A stretch of 64,000 nt of DNA from Sphingopyxis italica. GTDB lineage: Bacteria; Pseudomonadota; Alphaproteobacteria; Sphingomonadales; Sphingomonadaceae. The position numbers were made by a program, and so were the translations under genes. The notes under the pieces are model-generated. The model did not search any database, was not told where the DNA came from, and saw only the letters and a list, made by a program, of their open reading frames with translations. The stretch lies in NCBI RefSeq assembly GCF_011926545.1, contig NZ_JAATIT010000007.1:1-64000 (forward strand), given 5' to 3'. Positions 25,238 through 35,550 of this stretch are shown piece by piece; positions within the stretch are counted from its first letter, which is position 1, and each line of letters starts with the position of its first letter.

Positions 25238-25390
25238 AATCGCGTTCCCAGACCCCGGTCCCCTGCATGGCAGATGAAGCGCCGCAGATGAACCTAAGCC
25301 GAACTGTCGCCGTAACCTGTTGCGCTTTCGGTGCGAATTGGGTGGCGACGGAGGCCGGCGGGGCCGATGCGACCAAGATGGAGATAGATC

Positions 25391-25876
25391 ATGAAAAACC
25401 AAGCCCTGTTCGCGCTGCTCGCCGCGGTGCTCGCGCCGCTGTCGGTCGCGGCTTTCACGCCGGAGGCCTATGCCAAGCCGGTCTATGTCGGTGTTGACGG
25501 TGGCAACATCGCGGTGAGCGGTTATGATGCGGTGAGCTATTTCGAGGGCGACGGTGTGCCGGTGAAGGGCGACGCCGCCTTTGCCGTCGAGCATGACGGC
25601 GCGATCTATCATTTCGCGAGCGCCGGACATGCGGCGAAATTCCGCGCCGACCCGGCGGCGTTCATGCCGCGATATGGCGGGCATTGCGCGTGGGCGATGT
25701 CGCGCGGCTATCTCGCGACGGGCGATCCGCTGGCCTATGCGATCGTCGACGGCAAGCTTTACCTGAACTTCAACCAGGAGGTGAAGGCGAAGTGGGATAT
25801 GGACCGGGCGGGCCATATCGCGGCGGCAGAGAAGAATTGGGCGGCGATGCCCGACGATGCCAAATTCGGCGAGTGA
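25391..25876 (+). CDS. YHS-domain secreted protein
   Basis: A 161-residue protein with a signal peptide (MKNQALFALLAAVLAPLSVAAFTPEAYA). A YHS-like domain follows: GNIAVSGYDAVSYFEGDGVPVKGDAAFAVEHDGAIYHFASAGHAAKFRADPAAFMPRYGGHCAWAMSRG. The YDAVSYF and HFAS...FxxDP...YGGxCA pattern is that of the periplasmic YHS proteins, which may bind metal. Divergent from the four-cysteine protein with a 153-base gap. Confidence 0.9.
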   Translation: MKNQALFALLAAVLAPLSVAAFTPEAYAKPVYVGVDGGNIAVSGYDAVSYFEGDGVPVKGDAAFAVEHDGAIYHFASAGHAAKFRADPAAFMPRYGGHCAWAMSRGYLATGDPLAYAIVDGKLYLNFNQEVKAKWDMDRAGHIAAAEKNWAAMPDDAKFGE

Positions 25877-26104
25877 GAGCGACGGGGGCCGGGGAGCGCC
25901 TTCGATCCCCCCGGTTCCCTTCCATCGATCCGCGAACGAAAAAATTTCGATTGTGCGGCACGGCCTTATCGCCGTGTCGTGCAGGACCCCCGACGACCTG
26001 CGCAACTTTCGCGGGGCCCGCGAGTATTCATGTCCCAGAAAGGGCCACGTCAGCAGGCGGGCCCTTGCTGCGGGGGCAGCTGGGTTCAATTGAAGGAGTA
26101 GGAT

Positions 26105-26995
26105 ATGGGTGCCGTTTCGAAGAGTTCAGGCGCAATGCTGATGCTGGCGATGCTCGCCGCACCGGCGACGGGCGGCCTGACCGCGCAGGCGCAAGAGCAG
26201 GCGCAAGAGACGTCCGATAGCGAAGTGATGACGACCGTTTACGGTCAGCTGCCTTCGCCCGATCAGATGACCAAGGGACCGAAGGTCGAAGGCATCATCT
26301 CCGCGCGCAGCGACGGCCGGATGCAGGTGACGACCGCCGACGGCAACAACACGGCGATCGCGATCGCCGACTATACCAAGATCAAGAGCAGCGGCGGCTT
26401 TCTGGGCCTCGACCGCGACAAGCTCGCGGCGAATTCGCTGCTCAACGGCCTGCCGGTCGAGGTCGACACCCTGCAATGGGATGGCGGCCTGGTGGCGAAC
26501 GAGGTCAACCTCAAGAGCAAGGACCTGCGCACCGCGTCGATGATCCACACCGGCACCGACCAGCGTTTCGCGCAGCAGACGGCGGCGACCGAGGCGCTTC
26601 GCGGCCGCGTGGGCGACATCGACCAGTATAATGTCAAAGCCACGACGAACGTGAACTTCGACACCGGCAAGGCGGTGCTGACCGAACAGGCGAAGGCTGA
26701 TCTGTGCAGCGCGGCAAACCAGGCCGAGGGCATGGACAACGCGCTGCTGCTCGTCGTCGGCTACACCGATTCCACCGGCAGCCAGGAGCTCAACCAGGAG
26801 CTCAGCGAAAAGCGGGCCGGCCGCGTGGTCAACCATCTGCAGCAGGCCTGCGGCTGGAAACCCTATCGCATGCTGAGCCCGACGGGCATGGCCGAAGCCG
26901 ATCCGGCGGCAGACAACACCACCCCCGAGGGCAAGGCGCAGAACCGCCGCGTCGCGGTGAACATCCTGGTCAGCAAGGGCCTGGACGGCATGTAA
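26105..26995 (+). CDS. OmpA-family outer-membrane protein
   Basis: A 296-residue exported protein with a signal peptide ending near residue 30 (LMLAMLAAPATGGLTAQAQ). The first half has a predicted beta-rich domain of unknown role (VEGIISARSDGRMQVTTADGNNTAIAIADYTKIKSS). The C-terminal OmpA domain (about residues 175-290) contains VNFDTGKAVLTEQAKADLC, VVGYTDSTGSQELNQELSEKRAGRVVNHL and NRRVAVNIL, which binds peptidoglycan. Start follows GAAGGAGTAGGAT. It ends at a strong terminator. The 25877-26104 gap before it shows nothing beyond a possible promoter region. Confidence 0.92.
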   Translation: MGAVSKSSGAMLMLAMLAAPATGGLTAQAQEQAQETSDSEVMTTVYGQLPSPDQMTKGPKVEGIISARSDGRMQVTTADGNNTAIAIADYTKIKSSGGFLGLDRDKLAANSLLNGLPVEVDTLQWDGGLVANEVNLKSKDLRTASMIHTGTDQRFAQQTAATEALRGRVGDIDQYNVKATTNVNFDTGKAVLTEQAKADLCSAANQAEGMDNALLLVVGYTDSTGSQELNQELSEKRAGRVVNHLQQACGWKPYRMLSPTGMAEADPAADNTTPEGKAQNRRVAVNILVSKGLDGM

Positions 26996-27019
26996 GCTTG
27001 GATGACAGGGCAAGATATG

Positions 27020-27052
27020 CGGGGCGGGCCTTTGGCTCGCCCCGTTTTTTTT
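27020..27052 (+). terminator. Rho-independent terminator of the OmpA-family gene
   Basis: Stem CGGGGCG/CGCCCCG with GGCCTTTGGCT in the loop region, followed by eight T residues. It lies 25 bases after the stop. Confidence 0.88.
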
Positions 27053-27110
27053 GATTATATCGACTGTAAACCCGCCGGAGGCGCCGGTTTTGGGGTGGTG
27101 ATCTGCCCTA

Positions 27111-27246
27111 AGCTCCTCCCTGTCGCGAAGCGATGGGGAGGTGGCAGCGCGACGCGCTGACGGAGGGGCCAATGGCGCACCGTCGCAGCCCCTCCACCAC
27201 GCCCTGCGGGCGCGGTCCCCCTCCCCATGGCTTCGCCACAGGGAGG
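27111..27246. repeat. Large imperfect inverted repeat (family E)
   Basis: Outer arms CTCCTCCCTGTCGCGAAGCG and CGCCACAGGGAGGAT, then GATGGGGAGGTGGC against CCCCTCCCCATGG, with GACGGAGGGG/CCCTCC inside. The arms carry the Shine-Dalgarno-like complement GGGGAGG/CCTCCC found in such intergenic elements of related bacteria. It occupies the 27053-27261 gap between the OmpA-family gene and bioA. Confidence 0.7.
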
Positions 27247-27261
27247 ATCGAGAGGTCGGTT

Positions 27262-28524
27262 TTAGCCTGGAGAGCCCCCGAGAATATCGAGCGACGCGCC
27301 GATCGCGTCCCACACCTGCGCCAGTTCGTCCGGCGTCGTGCAATAGGGCGGCATCACATAGAGCGTGTTGCCGAGCGGGCGGAGCAGGACGCCGCGGTCG
27401 CGATAAAAGGCGATGAGGCGCGGGGCGAGGTTCGAGAGATAGCCCGAGTCCGCGACGACGATGTCGAGCGCCGCGATCGTGCCGAGGCGGCGCGGGTTTT
27501 GCACGCGCCGATCATGTGAAAGCAGCGAAAGATGCGCCGCCTGTGCGTCGGCGAGCGCGTCGATGCGCTGCTGGACGGGTTCGTCGCGCCAGATTTCGAG
27601 ATTGGCGTTGGCGGCGGCGCAGGCGATCGGGTTCGCGGTGTAGCTCGACGAATGATAAAAGGTTTTGGCGCGGTCGGTCGAGAGATGGGCCGCGAAAATC
27701 GGCTCGATGCACAGTGTCACCGCGAGCGGGAGCGCGCCGCCGGTCAGACCTTTGGAGAGGCAGACGATGTCGGGGATGACGCCCGCAGAATCGCAGGCGA
27801 AGCGCGTGCCGGTGCGGCCCCAGCCGGTCATCACCTCGTCGGCGATAAAAAGCACGCCGTGACGCGCGCAAATGGCGCGCATCTCGGCAAGCACCCATGC
27901 GGGGTAGATGAGCATACCGCCGGCGCCGAGGATGAGCGGTTCGACGATGAAGGCGGCGGGTTTTTGCAGGCAGGCGGCTTCGAGCGCGTCGAGCGTGGTT
28001 TGTTCGAGGCCTTCGTGCGGGAAGGGGATGGTGTCGACGTCGAAGAGCAGGGGTTGCCAGGCGCGGTTGTAGACGCCGCGCTCGCCGACCGACATCGTGC
28101 CGATCGTGTCGCCATGATAGCTGTGTTCGAGGACGAGGATGCGGCTGCGCGCCTCGCCGATGTTGAACCAGTAGCCGAGCGCCATCTTGAGCGCGACCTC
28201 GACGCTGGTCGAGCCCGAGTCCGAGAAGAAGACGCGCGTCAACGGGGCGGGGGTGATGCGCACCAGTTCGGCGGCGAGTGTCTCGGCGGGCTCGTGCGTC
28301 CAGCCGGCGAAGATGAGCTGGTCGAGCTTTTCGGACTGGTCGCGGATCGCGGCCATGATGCGCGGATGCGCGTGGCCGTGGGTAGTGACCCACCAGCTGG
28401 AGATCGCGTCGATCCAGCTGTTGCCATCGGTGGCGTAGAGTTTGGCATCTTTGGCGTGCGAAATCAGCGGGATGGGATCGCCGAGGCCGTGCTGGGTGAA
28501 GGGGTGCCAGACGGGGGAAGTCAT
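27262..28524 (-). CDS. bioA: Adenosylmethionine-8-amino-7-oxononanoate aminotransferase
   Basis: A 420-residue PLP enzyme of fold type I (class III aminotransferase). It makes 7,8-diaminononanoate from 8-amino-7-oxononanoate with SAM as amino donor. Signatures include [15 protein letters not shown] at the N-terminus, [31 protein letters not shown], the [14 protein letters not shown] segment with the PLP-binding aspartate, and [17 protein letters not shown] with the Schiff-base lysine. It overlaps bioD by four bases and is the last gene of the bioF-bioD-bioA operon. Confidence 0.95.
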   Translation of the reverse strand: MTSPVWHPFTQHGLGDPIPLISHAKDAKLYATDGNSWIDAISSWWVTTHGHAHPRIMAAIRDQSEKLDQLIFAGWTHEPAETLAAELVRITPAPLTRVFFSDSGSTSVEVALKMALGYWFNIGEARSRILVLEHSYHGDTIGTMSVGERGVYNRAWQPLLFDVDTIPFPHEGLEQTTLDALEAACLQKPAAFIVEPLILGAGGMLIYPAWVLAEMRAICARHGVLFIADEVMTGWGRTGTRFACDSAGVIPDIVCLSKGLTGGALPLAVTLCIEPIFAAHLSTDRAKTFYHSSSYTANPIACAAANANLEIWRDEPVQQRIDALADAQAAHLSLLSHDRRVQNPRRLGTIAALDIVVADSGYLSNLAPRLIAFYRDRGVLLRPLGNTLYVMPPYCTTPDELAQVWDAIGASLDILGGSPG

Positions 28525-29129
28525 GCGAAATCCGCGCAGTCGAAATTGGCGGCGAACGCCTGCGCCAGCGTTTCCGGCGTCAGCGGCGCGACGACCGGCA
28601 GGCGCCCGAGACGACGCACGCCCGAAATGTCGGAGATGATCGCCTCGCTGTCCTCCACCGCATCGCCGAGGAAGGCGAGCCCGTGGATCGGGACGCCGCG
28701 GGCGCGCAGGGCCTCGATCGTGAGCAGGCTGTGGTTGATCGTGCCGAGACCGGTGCGTGCGCAGACGATCACGGGGATCTGCCAGCGCGCGAACAGGTCG
28801 GCGTAGAGCGTGGTCCGGGTTACCGGGACGAGCGCACCCCCGGCGCCCTCGACGATGAGGTCGCCGGGCGGCGGGGCGAGCATTTCGATGTCGATGTTAA
28901 CACCGTCAATTTCGGCGGCGCAATGCGGCGAGGCGGGGGTGACGAGGCGGTAGGCTTCGGGGCCGACCGGCACGCCGGCGAGGCGCGCGACGGTCTCGCT
29001 GTCGGTCTCCTCTTCGAGGCCCGACTGGATCGGTTTCCAGTAAGGCGCGCCGGTCGCCTGTGCCAACCCCGCGGAAAATATGGTTTTTCCGATGCCGGTG
29101 TCGGTGCCGGTGACGATGAAGCGCGTCAT
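28521..29129 (-). CDS. bioD: Dethiobiotin synthetase
   Basis: A 202-residue ATP-dependent carboxylase. The N-terminal P-loop [20 protein letters not shown], the substrate segment [16 protein letters not shown], and [19 protein letters not shown] are all family marks. It forms the ureido ring from diaminononanoate, CO2 and ATP. Four-base overlaps on both sides (with bioF upstream and bioA downstream) imply tight coupling. Confidence 0.95.
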   Translation of the reverse strand: MTRFIVTGTDTGIGKTIFSAGLAQATGAPYWKPIQSGLEEETDSETVARLAGVPVGPEAYRLVTPASPHCAAEIDGVNIDIEMLAPPPGDLIVEGAGGALVPVTRTTLYADLFARWQIPVIVCARTGLGTINHSLLTIEALRARGVPIHGLAFLGDAVEDSEAIISDISGVRRLGRLPVVAPLTPETLAQAFAANFDCADFA

Positions 29130-30262
29130 GCCGCCGCCATCGCCTGCGCGAGCGCGTCGGTCATCGCATCAATGTTGGCTTCGTCAACATTGAGTGTGAT
29201 CGCGATGCGTAGCCGCGCGGTGCCGTGCGGCACGGTGGGCGGACGGATGCCGCGGACGTCGAAGCCGGCCGCCTGCAGCGCGGCGGCAATGCGCATCGTG
29301 CGCGCATTGTCGCCGATCACGACGGGCATGATCTGCGAGCCGCTGGCGGGCAGGTCGAGTGCGGCGAGGCGTTTTTCGGCGTAGCGAACGAGCGCGGCGA
29401 GGCGCGCGGCGCGTTCGGGCTGGTTCGCGACGATTTCGAGTGCCTGACGGACGAGCCACGCCATCAAGGGCGAAGGCGCGGTCGAGAAAATGAAGGGGCG
29501 GCCGCGGTTGACGATGAAGTCGCGCACGATCTGCGGCGCGCAGAGCAATGCGCCCTCGCAGCCCAGCGCCTTGCCGCACGTGTGGAGCGTGACGAGGTTA
29601 TCACGGCCCGAAATCGCATGCGCAAGGCCCTGACCCGCGGTTCCGTAGACCCCAGTCGCATGCGCTTCGTCGACGACGAGCACGGCGTCGTGGCGGTCGG
29701 CAACCTCGGCGAGTTGCGCGAGCGGGGCGCGGTCGCCGTCCATGCTGTAGAGGCTTTCGACCGCGATCCACGGCGTCCCGGCGCCGCCGCCGGCGCGCCA
29801 GCGCGCGATGATGTCGTCGAACGCCTGCGCGTCGTTGTGCGCGGCGGCGACGGTTCCCGCGCGGCCGAGCTTCATCCCGTCGTGCGCGCTCGCGTGTATG
29901 AGGGCGTCGTGGACGATAAGGTCGCCGCGCTGCGGCAGCGTCGCGAACAGTGCGGCGTTGGCGGCGAAGCCGGTCGCGAAGAAGAGTGCGGCCTCGCTGC
30001 CGTAGTGGCGCGCGGCATGGGCTTCGAGCGCCTCATGCTCCTTGTGGTTGCCGCGGAGTAGGCGCGAGCCGCCCGAGCCCGCGGGAAGGCCGCGCTCGAT
30101 GCCCGCGGCGAGCGCGGTGCGCAGGGCGTCGCTATCGGCGAGGCCGAGATAGTCGTTCGAGGCGAAATCGCGGCCGGCGCGCGGCGCGAGCGTGCGGCGG
30201 CGGCTGTCGTGCGCGAGCGCGGCGAGGTCGCGGCGGTGGGCGTCGAAGGGAGAGTTCGGCAT
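29126..30262 (-). CDS. bioF: 8-amino-7-oxononanoate synthase
   Basis: A 378-residue PLP enzyme joining pimeloyl-ACP/CoA and alanine. Marks include [33 protein letters not shown], the [12 protein letters not shown] segment, and the PLP lysine segment [16 protein letters not shown]. It is the first gene of the bio operon; the start at ATG 30262 is 19 bases from a palindromic repeat. bioB, bioC and bioH are not seen nearby. Confidence 0.94.
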   Translation of the reverse strand: MPNSPFDAHRRDLAALAHDSRRRTLAPRAGRDFASNDYLGLADSDALRTALAAGIERGLPAGSGGSRLLRGNHKEHEALEAHAARHYGSEAALFFATGFAANAALFATLPQRGDLIVHDALIHASAHDGMKLGRAGTVAAAHNDAQAFDDIIARWRAGGGAGTPWIAVESLYSMDGDRAPLAQLAEVADRHDAVLVVDEAHATGVYGTAGQGLAHAISGRDNLVTLHTCGKALGCEGALLCAPQIVRDFIVNRGRPFIFSTAPSPLMAWLVRQALEIVANQPERAARLAALVRYAEKRLAALDLPASGSQIMPVVIGDNARTMRIAAALQAAGFDVRGIRPPTVPHGTARLRIAITLNVDEANIDAMTDALAQAMAAA

Positions 30263-30280
30263 TCTGTCCTATCCTTCGCC

Positions 30281-30344
30281 ATTCCCACGAAAACGGGAAC
30301 CCAGTAGCAACCTCAGCTCGCTGGGTCCCCGCTTTCGCGGGAAT
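30281..30344. repeat. Palindromic intergenic repeat (family A, degenerate)
   Basis: Arms ATTCCCACGAAAACGGGAAC and TCCCCGCTTTCGCGGGAAT with CCAG/CTGG inside, upstream of bioF. Some pairs in the left arm have decayed. Confidence 0.75.
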
Positions 30345-30354
30345 GACGATGTTT

Positions 30355-30984
30355 CTAAACGGGGTCGAAGTTCGCGTCGGTTCGACGCCCTTTCAGCGCC
30401 TGCCGTTCTTCGCCGGTCAGCCGGTGCGGGGTGGCGATCGGTTCGAGGGTTTTGGCGTCGAACAGGGCGCACCGCCGACGATCGCCCGAGATCAAGTCCT
30501 TGATCACGCGCACAAAAAAACGCCGTATCATCGTAGCTGTCCTCATTTTGGGCAAGCCGCTGGTGTCACCGACGCCTTCCTGAAGGAAGAGATGCCCGCG
30601 CGGCGGACCGATGAGTCGATCGCGCGTCGCAGGGTCGCAAGCGACGAACTGCGCCGTGAAAAAGGGGAGTTTGCCGTTCGCATGGCTGTTGAATAGCGGC
30701 AGGCGGCAGCACGTAGCGTACCAGCGCAGCATCGGCTTGTCGGTCAAATGGACGCAGGCAAGCTGGTCGCGACCGGTGTCGAGCCGGAGGTGCGCGCATC
30801 GCGACTGGTAAAGCGACGATCCGCCATGCGCGTCGAGTATTCGCCCGGCGTGGCCGAGATAATGGGCAAGATCCTGACAGTCGGTGCAGTGGCAGACGAC
30901 ATGATCGCCCTGATCGGGGCCGACATCGATCAACATGCCCGAAACGGTCCCGCAGTCGCAGGCGAAAGAGAGGTCGGATGTCAT
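30355..30984 (-). CDS. DUF6151-type (GFA-like) cysteine-rich protein
   Basis: A 209-residue protein that resembles glutathione-dependent formaldehyde-activating (GFA) folds: it begins LSFACDCGTVSGMLID, then VVCHCTDCQDLAHYLG, and later LRWYATCCRLPLFNS. The CxC, CxxC and CC groups match the zinc ligands of that fold. I assign it to DUF6151 from this pattern. Function unknown. It lies downstream of ilvC on the same strand, with 89 bases between. Confidence 0.8.
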   Translation of the reverse strand: MTSDLSFACDCGTVSGMLIDVGPDQGDHVVCHCTDCQDLAHYLGHAGRILDAHGGSSLYQSRCAHLRLDTGRDQLACVHLTDKPMLRWYATCCRLPLFNSHANGKLPFFTAQFVACDPATRDRLIGPPRGHLFLQEGVGDTSGLPKMRTATMIRRFFVRVIKDLISGDRRRCALFDAKTLEPIATPHRLTGEERQALKGRRTDANFDPV

Positions 30985-31073
30985 GATCCGGCCCTAGCTC
31001 CTCGCCCGCGACTGGGGAAGGCCTTCGCAGGCTGGACCCCGGATAAGTCCGGGGTGACGGCCTGTTGGGGCCG

Positions 31074-32192
<1,119 letters not shown>

Positions 32193-32220
32193 AAGGTTGG
32201 ACCGTCATTCCTGTTAAAAC

Positions 32221-32739
32221 TCAGAGCGCCTCCGACCCGCGGGCGATGGCGACGACGCCGGTGCGGCCAACCTCGACCAGCCCGCATTCGCGCATCAGCG
32301 CGATGAAGCGGTCGACCTTGTCGCTGTTCCCGGTGATCTCGAAGATGAAGCTGGTCAGCGTCGTGTCGACGACCTTGGCACGGAAGACGTCGGCCATGCG
32401 CAGCGCCTCGATGCGCTTGTCGCCGGTGCCCGCGACCTTGACGAGCGCGATTTCGCGTTCGACATGCGCCTCGCCCGCGTCGTTGAGGTCGATGACCTTG
32501 TGCACGGGGACGAGCCGGTCGAGCTGCGCGATGATCTGGTCGATGATCGGCGGCGGGCCCGAGGTGACGATGGTGATGCGCGACAGCGCGTGGTCGGCGG
32601 TGATGTCCGCCACCGTCAGGCTTTCGATATTATAGCCGCGCGCGGTGAACAGCCCGGTGATCTTGGCGAGCACCCCAGCTTCGTTATCGACGGTGATGGC
32701 GAGCACATGGCGCTCGCCGGCTTCGGTCTTGATTTTCAT
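32221..32739 (-). CDS. ilvN: Acetolactate synthase small (regulatory) subunit
   Basis: A 172-residue regulatory subunit with an N-terminal ACT domain: RHVLAITVDNEAGVLAKITGLFTARGYNIESLTVADI. A C-terminal domain follows. It binds valine and stimulates IlvB. It starts five bases from the ilvB stop, so the two are coupled. The length matches the IlvH/IlvN long type. Confidence 0.95.
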   Translation of the reverse strand: MKIKTEAGERHVLAITVDNEAGVLAKITGLFTARGYNIESLTVADITADHALSRITIVTSGPPPIIDQIIAQLDRLVPVHKVIDLNDAGEAHVEREIALVKVAGTGDKRIEALRMADVFRAKVVDTTLTSFIFEITGNSDKVDRFIALMRECGLVEVGRTGVVAIARGSEAL

Positions 32740-32743
32740 GATG

Positions 32744-34498
32744 TTACACCAGTGCCTTGGCTTCGTCGTCCATCGTGCCGGTGATGTCGTTCGGCTGGAG
32801 GAGCATTTCGGTGTGCGCGGCGCCCGACGGGATCATCGGGAAGCAGTTGGCGAGCTGTGCGACGCGGCAGTCGACGATCACCGGACCCGGCGTTTCGATC
32901 ATCTGCTTGATGCCGTCCTCGAGCTGACCCAGATTGTCGATGCGCAGGCCCGTCCAGCCATAGGCGTCGGCGAGCTTCACGAAATCGGGCAGGCTGTCCG
33001 AATAGCTGTTCGAATAGCGGCTTTCATAGGTCAGTTCCTGCCACTGACGGACCATCCCCATCCATTCATTGTTGAGGATGAAGATCTTCACCGGCAGCCG
33101 GTATTGCGCGACGGTGCCCATTTCCTGAATGTTCATCTGGAGCGAGGCCTCGCCAGCGATGCAGATGACGAGGCGGTCGGGATGCGCGATCTGCGCGCCG
33201 ACCGCGGCGGGGAAGCCGTAACCCATCGTGCCGAGCCCGCCGCTGGTGAGCCAGCGGTTCGGCGCCGAAAAGCCGAAATGCTGCGCCGCCCACATCTGAT
33301 GCTGACCGACCTCGGTCGTGATGATCGGGTCGCGGCCGCGCGTCGCGTCGAACAGCGCCTTCACCGCGCGCTGCGGCATGATGTCGGCGTCGGCTTCCTT
33401 CTTTTCGGGGAAGTCGAGGCAGCGCGTCGCGCGCCAGCCGTCGACGCGGCGCCACCATTCGCCAAGATCGCGCGCCTTGAGGCCCTTCGCCTGCCAGCCC
33501 GCGATCAGCGCATCGAGCGCGCGGCCGGCATCGCCGACGATCGCGAGGTCGACGGGCACGATCTTGTTGATCGAGCTGCGGTCGATGTCGATGTGGATCT
33601 TCTTCGAATCGGGCGAAAAGGCGTCGAGGCGGCCGGTCACGCGGTCGTCGAAGCGCGCGCCGACCGCAATGATCAGGTCGGCGCGGTTCATCGCCATATT
33701 CGCTTCATAGGTGCCGTGCATGCCGAGCATGCCGAGCCATTTGTCGTCGTCCGACGGGAAGGCGCCGAGCCCCATCAGCGTCGAGGTGACGGGCGCGCCG
33801 GTCAGGCTGACGAGCTGGCGGAGTGCCGCGCTGGCATCGGGACCCGCGTTGATCACGCCGCCGCCGGTGTAGAAGACCGGGCGTTCGGCGGCGGCGATCA
33901 TGTCGATCGCTTGGCTGATCGCGTCGGCGTCGGGTTCGACCTGCGGGCGGTAGCTGTTGTGCAGGATCTTTTCGGGCACGACATATTCGCCCGTCGCGAC
34001 CTGCACATTTTTCGGGATGTCGATCACGACGGGGCCGGGGCGGCCGTGCGTTGCGATGTGGAACGCCTCGTGCAGGATCGCGCCGAGCCGGTCGGGGTCC
34101 ATCACGAGATAATTATGCTTGGTGCAATGACGCGTGATGCCGACGGTGTCGCATTCCTGGAACGCGTCGGTGCCGATCAGCGCGGTCGACACCTGGCCCG
34201 TCAGCACGACCATCGGGATCGAATCGAGCAAAGCGTCGGTGATGCCGGTGACGGCGTTGGTCGCGCCGGGGCCCGAGGTGACGAGCACGACGCCGGGCTT
34301 GCCGGTCGAGCGCGCATAGCCCTCCGCCGCATGCGTCGCCGCCTGTTCGTGGCGGACGAGGATGTGCTTGATCGTCGGGTGCTTATAGAGCGCGTCATAG
34401 ATCGGAAGGACCGCGCCGCCCGGATAGCCGAACACCGTATCGACCCCGAGGTCGACCAGCGCCTGAACCACCATGTCGGCACCGCTCATTTCCGTCAC
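32744..34498 (-). CDS. ilvB: Acetolactate synthase large (catalytic) subunit
   Basis: A 584-residue ThDP enzyme. N-terminal GADMVVQALVDLGVDTVFGYPGGAVLPIYDAL with the catalytic glutamate segment RHEQAATHAAEGYARSTG, and C-terminal ThDP/Mg segment (GEASLQMNIQEM...LNNEWMGMVRQW). The usual GDGS reads GEAS here, as in many alphaproteobacterial enzymes. The start at GTG 34498 is preferred over ATG 34489 because AAAGGAG lies seven bases before it. The short leader contains a terminator-like hairpin. Confidence 0.95.
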   Translation of the reverse strand: MTEMSGADMVVQALVDLGVDTVFGYPGGAVLPIYDALYKHPTIKHILVRHEQAATHAAEGYARSTGKPGVVLVTSGPGATNAVTGITDALLDSIPMVVLTGQVSTALIGTDAFQECDTVGITRHCTKHNYLVMDPDRLGAILHEAFHIATHGRPGPVVIDIPKNVQVATGEYVVPEKILHNSYRPQVEPDADAISQAIDMIAAAERPVFYTGGGVINAGPDASAALRQLVSLTGAPVTSTLMGLGAFPSDDDKWLGMLGMHGTYEANMAMNRADLIIAVGARFDDRVTGRLDAFSPDSKKIHIDIDRSSINKIVPVDLAIVGDAGRALDALIAGWQAKGLKARDLGEWWRRVDGWRATRCLDFPEKKEADADIMPQRAVKALFDATRGRDPIITTEVGQHQMWAAQHFGFSAPNRWLTSGGLGTMGYGFPAAVGAQIAHPDRLVICIAGEASLQMNIQEMGTVAQYRLPVKIFILNNEWMGMVRQWQELTYESRYSNSYSDSLPDFVKLADAYGWTGLRIDNLGQLEDGIKQMIETPGPVIVDCRVAQLANCFPMIPSGAAHTEMLLQPNDITGTMDDEAKALV

Positions 34499-34519
34499 GA
34501 CGAAACTCCTTTCAACGCA

Positions 34520-34542
34520 AAAACGCAGCGCTTGTGCGCTGC
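34520..34542 (-). terminator. Terminator-like hairpin in the ilvB leader
   Basis: On the minus strand GCAGCGCACAAGCGCTGC is followed by GTTTTTG, a typical intrinsic terminator. It lies 32 bases after the miaA stop and 22 bases before ilvB. It could end the miaA transcript or, if the promoter at 34556-34584 is real, act as an attenuator. An alternative stem GCAAC/GTTGC overlaps its left arm. Confidence 0.6.
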
Positions 34543-34555
34543 AACAGGGTTGCGG

Positions 34556-34584
34556 GCAATAGGTGTATGATTCTATCCTGTCAA
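34556..34584 (-). promoter_or_regulatory. Candidate ilvB promoter
   Basis: On the minus strand a perfect TTGACA (34584-34579) is followed after 17 bases by TATTGC (34561-34556). The -35 box overlaps the last codons of miaA. Transcription would begin just before the terminator-like hairpin. Confidence 0.5.
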
Positions 34585-35550
34585 CAGTCTATCACGTAAT
34601 ATTATTGCTAATTGATCAATAGAATCGATGTTTAATGACTCTTCGTGGCGCGGCCAGTCGGCGGGTGGCTGGTGGCGGAACCACGTATATTGGCGCTTCG
34701 CATATTGGCGGGTCGCCGCCTGCGCGGCTTCGAGCGCGTCGGCGCGGCTGATTTCGCCGCGCAGATGAGCGGCGATCTGCGGCACGCCGATCGCGCGCAT
34801 CGCGGGGAGATCGGGGTCGAGTTCGCGCGCGAGCAGGGCTTCGACTTCTTCGATGGCGCCGCCCTCGAACATCTGGACAAGACGGGCATCGCAGCGCGCG
34901 CGCAGCCAGTCGCGCGGCGGCAGCAGGATCAGCGGGGCGAGGGCGATGGTGTCGGCGATGCCGCCCTCGCGCGCCTGTTGCCAGTCGGCCAAGGTGCGGC
35001 CGGTTGCGCGGACGACTTCGAGCGCGCGGGCGACGCGCGTGGTGTCGGCGGGATTGAGGCGTTCGGCGGCGGCGGGGTCGGCCACCGCCAGCGCGGCATG
35101 GGCCTCGGCCACCGGAAACGCGCGCACGGCGTCGCGGACCTGCGGGTCGATTTCAGGCACCGGCGCGATGCCATGGAGCAAGGTGCGCAGGTAAAGGCCG
35201 GTGCCGCCGACGAGGATCGGAACCCGGCCTGCCGCGTGGGCCTCGGCGATGGCGCCGCGCGCTTCGCCCGCCCAGCGCGCGGCATTATGCGCTTGCGATC
35301 CGTCGACATGGCCGAAGAGGCGGTGCGGCACACCGTCCATCTCGTCGTCCGTCGGGCGGGCCGAGAGGATGGCGAGGTCGGCATAGACCTGACTCGCGTC
35401 GGCGTTGACGACCATTGCGTGTCCGGGCGTCCCGTTTCCGAGCGATTTTGCGAGTGCAACCGCCAAAGCGCTCTTGCCGCTGGCGGTGGGTCCGGCGATA
35501 AGTGCCACGGGCAGCCGCGCATTGGCGGTCGAGAAAGAAGGAGATGCCAT
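34573..35550 (-). CDS. miaA: tRNA dimethylallyltransferase
   Basis: A 325-residue prenyltransferase that modifies A37 of tRNAs reading UNN codons. The P-loop [22 protein letters not shown] is at about residues 17-38, then [37 protein letters not shown] and later [15 protein letters not shown]. The start at ATG 35550 ([14 protein letters not shown]) shares two bases with the serB start on the other strand. No Shine-Dalgarno sequence is obvious. The C-terminus is shortened of its zinc-finger-like end, as in most bacterial MiaA. Confidence 0.94.
   Translation of the reverse strand: MASPSFSTANARLPVALIAGPTASGKSALAVALAKSLGNGTPGHAMVVNADASQVYADLAILSARPTDDEMDGVPHRLFGHVDGSQAHNAARWAGEARGAIAEAHAAGRVPILVGGTGLYLRTLLHGIAPVPEIDPQVRDAVRAFPVAEAHAALAVADPAAAERLNPADTTRVARALEVVRATGRTLADWQQAREGGIADTIALAPLILLPPRDWLRARCDARLVQMFEGGAIEEVEALLARELDPDLPAMRAIGVPQIAAHLRGEISRADALEAAQAATRQYAKRQYTWFRHQPPADWPRHEESLNIDSIDQLAIILRDRLLTG

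Noticed and set aside
25684..26220. A plus-strand frame between the YHS and OmpA-family genes
   Set aside because: Out-of-frame shadow of the YHS gene tail and OmpA start with no start context.
27111..27246. A small structured RNA gene between the OmpA gene and bioA
   Set aside because: The fold is explained by an intergenic repeat type with complementary arms; no promoter or terminator surrounds it.
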